Below the pieces are notes generated by a model. That model saw only the letters and a program-made list of their open reading frames with translations. It was not told the DNA's origin and searched no databases. 14,210 nucleotides of DNA, from the NCBI GenBank assembly GCA_038117265.1, contig JAYOFO010000060.1:1-14210 (forward strand), read 5' to 3'. Shown here piece after piece: positions 1 to 7,014 of this stretch. Both the position numbers and the translations under genes were made by a program. The stretch is from JAYPUG01 sp038117265. GTDB taxonomy: Bacteria; Pseudomonadota; Alphaproteobacteria; UBA6615. Every line of letters starts with the position of its first letter. The first letter of the stretch is position 1.

Positions 1-1325
1 AGCGCCAGCGCCTTGTCGAGGCAGGCCTCGAACTCGCCGGAATCGTAGATCGGCCCGTTCGGCGTTGTGTAGGGCATGGCCGAGGCCGGGATCAGGTTGC
101 GGCGGCGGATGTCCACCCGGTCGAGGCCCATCTCCGCCGCGCCCCGGTCGAGCAGCTGCTCGATGGCGATGATCGCCTCGGGCCGGCCGGCGCCGCGATA
201 CGGGCCCAGCGGCGCGGCGTTGGTCAGGGTCATCGTCACGTCGATGTGGATCGCCGGGATCGTGTAGACGCTGGCTAGGCAGTTCTTGGTGTTGTTGGTC
301 GCGAACACCGCCGAGAAGGTCGTCAGGTAGGCGCCCATGCCGACCCGGTTGTCGACGCGCAGTCCGGTGACCCTGCCGTCCGCATCGAACGCCATCTCCG
401 CCGCGATCAGCGTGTCGCGGCCCGCGGTGTCGGCGAGAAAGCTCTCGAGCCGCGAGTTGCACCATTTGACCGGCCGCCCAACCGTGCGTGCGGCGAAGAG
501 GATCGCGGCGTATTCGGGATAGGGGTGCGCCTTCATACCGAAGCCGCCGCCCACGTCGTGGGTCAGCACGCGCACCTGTTCGGGCGCGACCCCGAACACC
601 TGGGTGGCGAACACCTTGGCGACCAGCGCCACGCCCTGGGTCGGTGCGGTCAGCGTATAGCGGCCGAGCGCCGCGTCCCATTCGCCGATGCCGCCGCGCG
701 GCTCCATCGACACCGGCGCCAGCCGCGTGTCAAGCAGTTCGACCCGCGAGACGTGCGCGGCGGCGTCGAACGCGGCGTCCACCGCCGCCCGATCGCCATG
801 CTCCCATGCGAAGGCGACGTTACCCGGCACCGAATCCCAGACCAGCGGCGCACCGTCGGCCAGCGTGTCGGCCACATGGGGGACCGCCGGCCGCTCGGCG
901 ATGTCGAGGCCGACCGCCTCGGCCGCGTCGGCCGCCTGGGCGGCCGTCTCGGCGACGACCAGCGCGACCGCCTCGCCGGCGTGGCGCACCTTGTCGTAGG
1001 CCAGCACGGGCTTCGGCGCGTCGGCCATCGCCATCCCGTCCTTGCCGGGAAAGCTGATCACCGGCGGGATGTCGCCGAGCCCCGAGGCCTTGAGGTCGGC
1101 ACCTGTGATCACGGCCAGCACGCCGGGCATCGCCAGCGCATCGCGCGCATCCACCCCGTTGATCACCCCGTGGGCGACCGGCGAACGTACGAAGACGCCG
1201 TGGGCCTGGCCCGTCACGTTGATGTCGTCGGTGAAGCGCCCCGCACCGGTCAGCAGCGGCGCATCCTCGCTGCGCAAGGTGTCAATGTCGCTGCCATAGC
1301 GCGCGGTGATCTGGTCCACGGGCAT
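1..1325 (-). CDS. Molybdenum hydroxylase large subunit, CoxL/xanthine dehydrogenase family (5' part, cut by window edge)
   Basis: This is the molybdopterin-binding catalytic subunit of a CO dehydrogenase/xanthine dehydrogenase-type hydroxylase; such enzymes insert an oxygen from water into a heterocycle, aldehyde or similar substrate. About 441 residues are visible. The N-terminal a/b-hammerhead domain runs to about residue 150 (SEDAPLLTGAGRFTDD near 19-34, HAGEAVALVVAE at 115-126), then the Mo-binding domain begins. Cofactor-loop motifs are GGGFGMK (259-265) and PYRGAGRPE (375-383). The second replaces the AYRCSFR loop of true form I CO dehydrogenase, so CO is an unlikely substrate; it resembles the AYRGAGR loop of form II-like enzymes. 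The C-terminal half, with the catalytic Glu, lies beyond the left edge. The ATG at 1325 follows a GAGGAGAGG ribosome site. The FAD and 2Fe-2S subunits that normally accompany it are not in the window. The family is sure, the substrate unknown. Confidence 0.93.
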   Translation of the reverse strand, partial: MPVDQITARYGSDIDTLRSEDAPLLTGAGRFTDDINVTGQAHGVFVRSPVAHGVINGVDARDALAMPGVLAVITGADLKASGLGDIPPVISFPGKDGMAMADAPKPVLAYDKVRHAGEAVALVVAETAAQAADAAEAVGLDIAERPAVPHVADTLADGAPLVWDSVPGNVAFAWEHGDRAAVDAAFDAAAHVSRVELLDTRLAPVSMEPRGGIGEWDAALGRYTLTAPTQGVALVAKVFATQVFGVAPEQVRVLTHDVGGGFGMKAHPYPEYAAILFAARTVGRPVKWCNSRLESFLADTAGRDTLIAAEMAFDADGRVTGLRVDNRVGMGAYLTTFSAVFATNNTKNCLASVYTIPAIHIDVTMTLTNAAPLGPYRGAGRPEAIIAIEQLLDRGAAEMGLDRVDIRRRNLIPASAMPYTTPNGPIYDSGEFEACLDKALA

Positions 1326-1535
1326 CCTCTCCTCGACCTACGTTCCGCCCCGGCGTCTGGCGGCCGGGGTCGATGCGACAAGTCTAGGCAAAGGCGCGGG
1401 AGACGGGAAGCGGCGCGGCAGGCGAACGCCGACGGTTCACGTTGGCGCCACCGCGACGTCCTGTCGCTTCCCGGGGGTGCGCCGGCCAACTAGGATGCGC
1501 GCGGCTTTCAGAGTTCTGCTTCCGAGGAGCATCGA

Positions 1536-2072
1536 ATGCATCGCTCCGCCCCGCTCGCGCTGGCCCTGCTTCTGGCCCTGGCTGCCGCCCCGGCCGGCGC
1601 CCCCGCCAGCGGCCAGGACATGAAGAAACCGATGGACGGCATGCATGCCGGCCGGATCGTCGTCGAGCAGCCCTGGTCGCGAGCCACGGCGGGGCGCGCG
1701 CCCAACGGCGCGGCCTTCATGACCCTGGCCAACCAAGGCGATGCGGTGGACCGGTTGGTCGCCGCGGCAACGCCGGTCGCCGAACGGGCCGAGATGCACA
1801 CCCACCTGATGGACGGCGGCGTGATGCGCATGCGCCCGGTCGAGGGGATCGAGGTCGCGCCGGGCTCGCCGACGGTGCTGCAGCCCGGCGGCCTGCACAT
1901 CATGCTCTTCGGCCTGAAGGAACGCCTCGCCGAGGGCGCCACCTTCCCCCTCACCCTATCCTTCGCCAACGCCGGCGAGGTCACGGTCGAGGTGACCGTG
2001 CGGAAGGCTAGCGCGACCGTCCCGACGGGCGCGGGCGGGCACGGGCACGGCCACGGAGGTCACGGTTCCTGA
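1536..2072 (+). CDS. Periplasmic copper chaperone, PCu(A)C family
   Basis: The 178-residue product binds Cu(I) in the periplasm and, in known members, delivers it towards the CuA site of cytochrome c oxidase. Residues 1 to about 26 form a signal peptide with a leucine/alanine-rich core. The family signature H-X10-M-X21-H-X-M is exactly met by His88, Met99, His121 and Met123. Further possible metal ligands are a Met-rich stretch after the signal (29-36) and a His/Gly tail (HGHGHGGHG, 169-177). The ATG has a GAGGAG site six bases upstream (1524-1529). A TAGGAT at 1491-1496 could be a -10 box, but the -35 is poor. The usual partner SCO/Sco1 gene is absent, so the gene stands alone, closed by a strong terminator. 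The neighbouring Mo hydroxylase is divergent and probably unrelated. Confidence 0.93.
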   Translation: MHRSAPLALALLLALAAAPAGAPASGQDMKKPMDGMHAGRIVVEQPWSRATAGRAPNGAAFMTLANQGDAVDRLVAAATPVAERAEMHTHLMDGGVMRMRPVEGIEVAPGSPTVLQPGGLHIMLFGLKERLAEGATFPLTLSFANAGEVTVEVTVRKASATVPTGAGGHGHGHGGHGS

Positions 2073-2102
2073 CCGCACGCCCGACCGCATCCACGCAAAC
2101 GA

Positions 2103-2130
2103 AAGGGCCGGCCCCGCGGGGCCGGCCCTT
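2103..2130. terminator. Perfect 28-bp palindrome, probable bidirectional terminator
   Basis: The arms start AAGGGCCGGCCCC and mirror exactly to the other side, giving a very stable GC hairpin bordered by AA/TT. It lies 30 bases after the copper chaperone stop and 23 bases before the stop of the convergent amidohydrolase gene, so it can serve both transcripts. No long T-run follows on either strand, so it is a short-tailed terminator at best. Confidence 0.7.
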
Positions 2131-2153
2131 CGTCGTTCGGTGCGATGGCGCGC

Positions 2154-3038
2154 CTAGAAGTCGTAGAAGGCTTGCGGGTTGGTCACCATGATGCGCGTGC
2201 GCATCGCCTCGTCGGGAACCCACTGGCCGAACGCCTCCACCGGGTCGGCGTCGTTCGGGTTCACCTCGTACTTGTTGGGATGCGGCCAGTCGGTGCCCCA
2301 CATGACGCGATCCGAGTTCGCCTCGATCAGCGCCCGCGCCATCGGCTGGCAATCGTCATAGGGCGGCAGGTCGGTCGCGCTGACGCGGTTGCAGCCCGAG
2401 ATCTTGATCCAGGTGTTGCCGTCGCGCACCAGCTTGAGCAGCGCCTGGAAGCCCTCGGCCGCGATGCCCGCCGTCGCCGGCTGGTAGGCGAAGTGGCCGA
2501 TCGACATGGGCGTGGTCATCTTCGCGAAGACGGGCATCAGCGCGACGATGTCCTTGCCCGGGAACAGCCACTCGATGTGCCAGTCGAACGGCTTGATGCG
2601 CGCCTCGAGCTCGCCGATCTGGTCGAGTTCCAGCGGCATGCCGCCCTTGTTGTCGATGTTGAGGCGCACGCCGCGAATGCCCTGGTCGTGCAGCGCCTGC
2701 AGCTCGGCGTCGGAGAAGTCCATCGTCATGGCGCACACGCCGCGCGCGCGGCCGGGCGTCTCGGCATTCAGCGCGTTCATCCCGTCGAGGATGGCGGAAT
2801 TGTCGGTGCCGTAGATCGAGGGCTGGGTGAACACCACCCGGTCGATGCCGAGCTGCGAATGCAGGTGCTTCAGATTCTCGAGCGTCGATTCCGGCGGGTT
2901 GTAGCCGCGCCCCGGCGACAGCGGATACTTGTCGTAGAAGACATGGACATGGGTGTCGATCGAGCCTTTCGGCAGGGTGATGTTGGGCTTGCGCGGGTTG
3001 CGGTCGGGCGCAATGCAATCGCGGATTTCGCTGCTCAC
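2154..3038 (-). CDS. LigI-like amidohydrolase (Amidohydro_2, COG3618-type TIM barrel)
   Basis: The 294-residue product is a TIM-barrel hydrolase related to 2-pyrone-4,6-dicarboxylate lactonase and similar enzymes that open lactones or cyclic esters. Visible active-site elements are the first-strand HVH (His30, His32), the segment YPLSPGRGYNPPES (38-51), QPSIYGTDN (72-80), RGVRLN (122-127), His182 in GHFAY, and the terminal acid Asp250 in GTDWPHPN. Length and spacing match LigI (about 293 residues, Asp248) closely, but substrate arginines cannot be assigned by eye. The GTG at 3038 is chosen because it follows GGAGAGA and the protein then begins just before the HxH strand. The open frame runs on 62 codons upstream, but that part overlaps the DUF1194 gene and looks like shadow sequence. 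It is last in a minus-strand group of three. The true substrate is unknown. Confidence 0.85.
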   Translation of the reverse strand: MSSEIRDCIAPDRNPRKPNITLPKGSIDTHVHVFYDKYPLSPGRGYNPPESTLENLKHLHSQLGIDRVVFTQPSIYGTDNSAILDGMNALNAETPGRARGVCAMTMDFSDAELQALHDQGIRGVRLNIDNKGGMPLELDQIGELEARIKPFDWHIEWLFPGKDIVALMPVFAKMTTPMSIGHFAYQPATAGIAAEGFQALLKLVRDGNTWIKISGCNRVSATDLPPYDDCQPMARALIEANSDRVMWGTDWPHPNKYEVNPNDADPVEAFGQWVPDEAMRTRIMVTNPQAFYDF

Positions 3039-3135
3039 GGCGACGTCTCTCCAGTGCTTGGATCTGGTCTTCGAATGTTCGTTTGGTGCCCGGCCGGGAA
3101 CCCGGATCCGGGGCGGGGTTTCGGCGCCCTGCCTA

Positions 3136-3885
3136 TCACATCCCCAGCCGCGATTGAAAGGCCGCGGCGGGCGTCGAATCCGGGGTCTGCGCGATCTCCA
3201 GCACCAGCTTCCTGGCGACGGCACGCGGGAAGTCCTCGGGCGACTTCGTGACGATCGCGAACGCGCCGGGACCGCCGATCACGAGTTCGCGGAAATAGCC
3301 CTCCAGGTCGTACTTCACCCCCTCCACCTCGGTCATCTCGAGCTGCGGATTGATCACCAGCCCGTTGACGATGATGCCGCGCGAAAGCGCGCGATCGCGC
3401 GCGGCGGCCACCAGGGCCTCCTCGCCATCGGTGTCGCGCCCGTCGGCCGACAGGTCGATCACCCGGCGCGTTCCCTCGATCGCGTTGGCGTCGAACAGGG
3501 CGGCGGCGAAGTCGAGCGCGCCGACGATGTTCGTCTGGCCGCCCGTGGGGATCGGGAAGGCTTCGACCGCCGCGGCGAAACGGCGCGCGTCATCCGGGCC
3601 GGCGATGACCGACCAGCCGACCGTGACGCGCTGGGTCTCGGACCATTCGACATAGGTGAGCGCGACCCGCCCCAGCGGGCCGCCGAGCATGGCGGAGATC
3701 ACCTTGGGGTTGGTGAGCGCCGTGACGTAGCCGGCACGCTGCAGGTTGACCTCGCCGCCATCGATCGAGGCCGACACGTCCACGGCCAGCACGAGCTCGA
3801 CATCGACGGCGATTTCCTGCGCCGCCGCGGGTGCCGCGGCAAGAATGGCAACGGCGAGCGCGAGCGCCCTAGCCCAGATGGGCAC
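3136..3885 (-). CDS. Secreted DUF1194 (von Willebrand A-like) protein
   Basis: The 249-residue product is exported, with a signal peptide of about 22 residues (ALALAVAILAAAPAAA core) followed by VDVELVLAVDVSAS, the hallmark start of DUF1194. The fold resembles a von Willebrand A domain. The metal-ion-dependent adhesion site reads DVSAS (36-40), with Thr118 in GGQTNI and the acidic loop DLSADGRD (144-151). Such domains bind a divalent metal and a protein partner; no enzyme activity is known. The GTG at 3885 lies inside the end of the upstream hydrolase gene, overlapping it by 17 bases, and has no clear ribosome site. It is nevertheless the natural start because the signal peptide follows at once, which suggests translational coupling. 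The open frame extends to 4083, but that stretch is arginine-rich shadow of the hydrolase. Confidence 0.85.
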   Translation of the reverse strand: MPIWARALALAVAILAAAPAAAQEIAVDVELVLAVDVSASIDGGEVNLQRAGYVTALTNPKVISAMLGGPLGRVALTYVEWSETQRVTVGWSVIAGPDDARRFAAAVEAFPIPTGGQTNIVGALDFAAALFDANAIEGTRRVIDLSADGRDTDGEEALVAAARDRALSRGIIVNGLVINPQLEMTEVEGVKYDLEGYFRELVIGGPGAFAIVTKSPEDFPRAVARKLVLEIAQTPDSTPAAAFQSRLGM

Positions 3886-4753
3886 CGAAGAAGTCCAGCA
3901 GTTTCGCGGCCACCTGCGCATACACCTTGGGGTTCTGCGGCTCATAGACCTCGGCGTGGTTGATCCCGGGCACGACGAACAGCTCCTTCGGTTCCTTGGC
4001 GTTGGCGTAGAGCGCCTCGGCCTCCTCGATGCGGACCATGGTGTCCTTCTCGCCATGCACGAGCAGCAGCGGGCGCGGCGCAATGCGTTCGACCCAATCC
4101 TGGGCGCGGAACCCGCAGGCGAGTTCGAGATTCTCGATCGGGTAGCCGTCGGGGTAGGCGTCCTCGGTCTTGTACATGGTCTTGAAGGCGGCCCGCTCGG
4201 CCGGACCCGGGGGCGACATCTCCTGGTAGGGAAGCCGCTTCGATTCCCCCGTCATGGCCCGCCGGATGCGATCCTGGGCAAGGTCCTCCAGAACGGCGGC
4301 CCATTCCTCGGGCGTGCGCTTCGAGCGTTGCCAGCGCTCGCCATTGCCCGGCGCGCCCACCGTCGCGATGGCCGCGATGCCCCGGTCGACCGCACCGGCC
4401 TTGATCGAGGCGCCGCCGCCATGGCTGAGGCCCATCAGGCCGATCCGGGCGTCATCGACACCGTCCTGCGCGGCGAGCCAGATGCGCGCGGCGAGGATGT
4501 CGCGCACCTGCTCCTGCGGGTCGACCCGGTTGCGGATGCCCTCGCTGTCGCCGAATCCGCGATGATAGAAGTCGAGCGTGTGGAACCCGGCCGCCGTGAA
4601 GTCGCGCACGAACGGCGGCATGTAGGTTTCTTTGCGCCCGGTATAGCCGTGCACGCAGACGATCGCCGGGCGCGGGCCAGCGGCCGCGGCGCGGGTGAAG
4701 GTGCCTGCAAGCCGCAGCCCGTCCGCATAGAAAACCGCTGCCTCTCCGGTCAT
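3869..4753 (-). CDS. Alpha/beta hydrolase, dienelactone hydrolase/S9-like
   Basis: The 294-residue protein has no signal peptide and is probably a cytoplasmic serine hydrolase acting on an ester, lactone or amide. Motifs in order are HGYTG (35-39, oxyanion region), YHRGFGDSEG (63-72), the nucleophile elbow GLSHGG with Ser110, the acid Asp237 in HGEKD, and His266 in GINHAE. The region between about 137 and 215 looks like a helical cap that would set substrate choice. The ATG at 4753 is chosen because it follows a purine-rich GCGAGGGCGAA and begins a normal N-terminus (MTGEAAVFYADGLRLAG). The frame stays open 270 codons further, but that part is antisense to the cupin gene. It leads the minus-strand group and overlaps the DUF1194 gene. 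The substrate cannot be inferred. Confidence 0.9.
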   Translation of the reverse strand: MTGEAAVFYADGLRLAGTFTRAAAAGPRPAIVCVHGYTGRKETYMPPFVRDFTAAGFHTLDFYHRGFGDSEGIRNRVDPQEQVRDILAARIWLAAQDGVDDARIGLMGLSHGGGASIKAGAVDRGIAAIATVGAPGNGERWQRSKRTPEEWAAVLEDLAQDRIRRAMTGESKRLPYQEMSPPGPAERAAFKTMYKTEDAYPDGYPIENLELACGFRAQDWVERIAPRPLLLVHGEKDTMVRIEEAEALYANAKEPKELFVVPGINHAEVYEPQNPKVYAQVAAKLLDFFGAHLG

Positions 4754-4852
4754 TTCGCCCTCGCCTCGCCGTTTCGTCGTGCCAGTTGATCGTCCGCCCG
4801 GGACGTGCGTCAATCGGTTTCGTTTCGAATGCCATTCTACAGGACGCGGCCC

Positions 4853-5416
4853 ATGCGTACGACCACACCCACCCCAGAGGAGATGGAGCGCTACATCGCC
4901 CGCTTCGACGACCTGCCCGCCAACAAGGACCGCACGGCGGGCAGGATTCCGCCCGAGGCGCGCGAGATGATGACGGCGCGCGCGACCCGCACCGTGATCG
5001 CGACCGTCACCGAGGACACGCCGTGGGGCAACGGCGTGATCCCGGGACCGGAGAACTTCGCCGTCGTGATCGCCGAGTGCGAACCCGGCAACGGCCCGGG
5101 CCTGCACTCGCACGCGCACACGACCGAGACCTTCACCTGCCTGCAGAGCCGCTTTCGCATCTCCTGGGGCGACCGGGGCGAGCACGCGATCGAGCTCGGC
5201 CTCTACGACACCATCTCGGTGCCGCCGGGCGTGATGCGCCGGTTCGAGAATATCGGCGACGAGCGCGGCCTGCTGCACGTCACACTGCAGGGCCCGCTGC
5301 GCGACGTGGAGTTCGCGCCGAGCCTCGAGGACGAGCTGCGCGAGAGGTTCGGCGACGCCGTGGTCGGCGAGCTCGAAGGGCTCGGCTACTCGTTCCGCGC
5401 CGGCATCGACGACTAG
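4853..5416 (+). CDS. Cupin-domain protein
   Basis: The 187-residue product has a helical N-terminal arm and a single cupin barrel. Motif 1 is GLHSHAHTTETF, giving the metal-ligand pattern H-X-H-X4-E with His85, His87 and Glu92. Motif 2 is PPGVMRRFEN (124-133), where the usual fourth ligand, His, is replaced by Arg129, so metal binding would be three-coordinate or altered. Cupins of this size include dioxygenases, isomerases and non-catalytic sensors, and nothing here decides between them. The ATG at 4853 has AGGA eight bases upstream; an in-frame ATG 48 bases earlier lacks a site and would add a basic, unrelated stretch. Its stop is only two bases from the convergent FMN-protein stop, with no terminator between. 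Confidence 0.85.
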   Translation: MRTTTPTPEEMERYIARFDDLPANKDRTAGRIPPEAREMMTARATRTVIATVTEDTPWGNGVIPGPENFAVVIAECEPGNGPGLHSHAHTTETFTCLQSRFRISWGDRGEHAIELGLYDTISVPPGVMRRFENIGDERGLLHVTLQGPLRDVEFAPSLEDELRERFGDAVVGELEGLGYSFRAGIDD

Positions 5417-5418
5417 CC

Positions 5419-6048
5419 TCAGTACAGCTTGTTCGCGTACTCGTCCTTCAGGCGCGCGTCGATCTGATCGGCATCGGCGCCGAACTCCTCGCCGTACCAG
5501 GCGGCGTTGATCTGCCCCAGGGTCGGGAAGTCCCGGCGATCCGTGCGCTTTTCCGGGTTCCACAGATCGGCGCGGATCACCGCCTTGCCGCAGTGGAAAT
5601 AGACGGCGCGGATGTCGATCACCAGGGCGGCCAGCGGCATCTTTCCGTTCGCCACCATCGTCTCCAGCAGCGCCGGATCGGTGGACAGGCGCGCGCGCCC
5701 GTTGAGCCGCAGCACCTCGTTCAGCCCCGGCACCAAGAAGAGCGCGGCGACCTCGGGGTTTTCGAGGATGTTGTGGAACGTGTCGGTGCGCCGGTTGCCC
5801 GGGCGGTCAGGGATCGCGATCGTGGTGTCGTCGATGACGTGGACGAAGCCCGGCGCGTCGCCGCGCGGGCTGCAGTCGGCCGAGCCGTCGCCGGCGGCCG
5901 AGGTCGACAGCACGCAGAAGGGCGAGAGCGCGATGAACCGCTTGCAGTGCTCGCTCAGCGCCGGCTTTTCCTTGTGGCCGATATAACCCTGGGGCTCGCC
6001 GTAATGGGCGATCAGTTCATCGACCGTCTTGATGTCTCCGACGGGCAT
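5419..6048 (-). CDS. Pyridoxamine 5'-phosphate oxidase-like FMN protein (MSMEG_1061-type)
   Basis: The 209-residue protein has the split-barrel fold of flavin/F420-binding oxidoreductases; members of this subgroup are mostly uncharacterised FMN-dependent reductases or oxidases. Visible hallmarks are FCVLSTS (44-50, first barrel strand), SPRGD (60-64), IPDRPGNRR (79-87, phosphate-binding loop), ILENPEVAALFLVPG (94-108) and YFHCGKAVIRADLW (150-163). The length is typical for the subgroup and larger than the 130-160 residues of minimal members. The ATG at 6048 follows a strong GGAGGAA site. It diverges from the hydrolase at 6135 across 86 bases holding overlapping promoter elements. It is unlikely to be the vitamin B6 enzyme PdxH, whose motifs differ. 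The substrate is unknown. Confidence 0.88.
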   Translation of the reverse strand: MPVGDIKTVDELIAHYGEPQGYIGHKEKPALSEHCKRFIALSPFCVLSTSAAGDGSADCSPRGDAPGFVHVIDDTTIAIPDRPGNRRTDTFHNILENPEVAALFLVPGLNEVLRLNGRARLSTDPALLETMVANGKMPLAALVIDIRAVYFHCGKAVIRADLWNPEKRTDRRDFPTLGQINAAWYGEEFGADADQIDARLKDEYANKLY

Positions 6049-6074
6049 GGCGTGTTCCTCCGTATCTGGCGCAG

Positions 6075-6103
6075 ATGGTGGGCGCAGCGCGGTTTCGCGT
6101 CAA
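6075..6103 (-). promoter_or_regulatory. Putative promoter of the FMN-protein gene
   Basis: On the minus strand TTGACG (6103-6098, five of six consensus bases) is followed after 17 bases by CACCAT (6080-6075), which keeps the important second A and final T of a -10 box. The predicted start near 6068 would leave a 20-base leader containing the GGAGGAA site. The -10 is weak. Confidence 0.4.
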
Positions 6104-6128
6104 CACGGCACCGGCGACGCGCTAGAAT
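6100..6128 (+). promoter_or_regulatory. Putative leaderless promoter of the alpha/beta hydrolase-thioesterase pair
   Basis: TCAACA (6100-6105) and TAGAAT (6123-6128, five of six consensus bases) are separated by 17 bases. A start seven bases after the -10 falls on 6135, the A of the ATG, so the mRNA would have no leader. This agrees with the absence of a Shine-Dalgarno. The -35 overlaps that of the divergent promoter by four bases. Confidence 0.45.
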
Positions 6129-6134
6129 GCGGCC

Positions 6135-7001
6135 ATGTCCGATCCGATCTACCGCGGCTACACCCGCGAGCAACTCGATGCGCAGTACACCAACCTGACC
6201 TCCGACGCGGCCAAGGCGGCCGCGGCCGCCATGCAGGACCAGGCGAAGCGCAACCTCGAAACCCTGAAACCCCAGCGCGGCCTTTCCTACGGCCCCGGGC
6301 CCGAACGCGTCTTCGACCTGTACCGCGCTGACAAGGGTGCGCCGGCGCTGATCTTCCTGTCGGGCGGGCAGTGGCAACGCGGCGGGCCCGGCCTGTTCAG
6401 TTCCTGGTCGGATGCCTGCGTCGGCCGTGGCATTGCTTTCGTCGATGGCGGTTTCCCGCAGATTCCGGCGGCCCGCCTGCCCGAGATCGTCGACAGCGTG
6501 GTGATGCTGATCCGTGACGTGCGCGCACGGGCCGGCGAGCTGGGCATCGACGGCGCGCGGATTGCCGTTTCGGGCCATTCCTCGGGCGCACACCTAGCCG
6601 CCATGGCCATGGTGCGGCTGGCCAATGCCGACGACCTCGACGGGATCGCCGGGGTCTATCTGCTTAGCGGCCATTACGACCTGCGCCCCGCCATGCGCAA
6701 CTACCGGGCCGAGTACCTCCAGCTCTCGGTGTCCGAGACCATCGCCCACTCGCCGATCCTCAACTTCGTGCAGCCCCTGCCGCCGACGATGGTCGCGGTG
6801 GGCGGCGAGGAGACCGACGAGATGGTCCGCCAGAGCCGGGAGTTCCACGCGAGCCTCACCACGGTCGGTCCGGCCGAGCTGCGGGTGGTGTCAGGCACCA
6901 ACCATTTCGACGTCGCCGGGGATCTCGGCACGCCGGGAACGCCGTCCTGGGACTTCCTTGGCCGCGTGCTGGGTCTGGCACAGGCCGACGCGGCGCAATG
7001 A
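6135..7001 (+). CDS. Alpha/beta hydrolase, kynurenine formamidase/BD-FAE-like
   Basis: The 288-residue cytoplasmic hydrolase starts with YRGYTREQLDAQYTN, an N-terminus typical of the bacterial kynurenine-formamidase-like group. The nucleophile is Ser149 in GHSSGAHLAA, the histidine His257 in GTNHFD, and the acid is probably Glu226 or Asp228 in GGEETDE. The usual oxyanion motif HGGYW is here LSGGQW (75-80), with Ser76 in place of His. The group splits N-formyl amides, esters or carbamates. No tryptophan catabolic gene (kynureninase, tryptophan dioxygenase) is present, so true kynurenine formamidase activity is not supported. The ATG at 6135 has no ribosome site and may be leaderless; an out-of-frame ATG at 6127 is ignored. 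The thioesterase follows 13 bases after the stop, evidently co-transcribed. Confidence 0.87.
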   Translation: MSDPIYRGYTREQLDAQYTNLTSDAAKAAAAAMQDQAKRNLETLKPQRGLSYGPGPERVFDLYRADKGAPALIFLSGGQWQRGGPGLFSSWSDACVGRGIAFVDGGFPQIPAARLPEIVDSVVMLIRDVRARAGELGIDGARIAVSGHSSGAHLAAMAMVRLANADDLDGIAGVYLLSGHYDLRPAMRNYRAEYLQLSVSETIAHSPILNFVQPLPPTMVAVGGEETDEMVRQSREFHASLTTVGPAELRVVSGTNHFDVAGDLGTPGTPSWDFLGRVLGLAQADAAQ

Positions 7002-7014
7002 CCGGGGGATCGCC

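Noticed and set aside
3869..4789. Plus-strand frame (3746-4789, 347 codons) opposite the hydrolase and DUF1194
   Set aside because: No recognisable motif; the minus-strand products carry a full catalytic triad and a MIDAS site.
4754..4852. Promoter pair between the hydrolase and the cupin (TTGACG at 4813-4808 minus, TTGATC at 4786 plus)
   Set aside because: The -35-like hexamers are fair but no acceptable -10 lies at 16-18 bases on either strand.
4754..5563. Upstream extension of the minus-strand alpha/beta hydrolase by 270 codons
   Set aside because: The added part is antisense to the cupin gene and shows no domain; the internal ATG at 4753 gives a normal family length.
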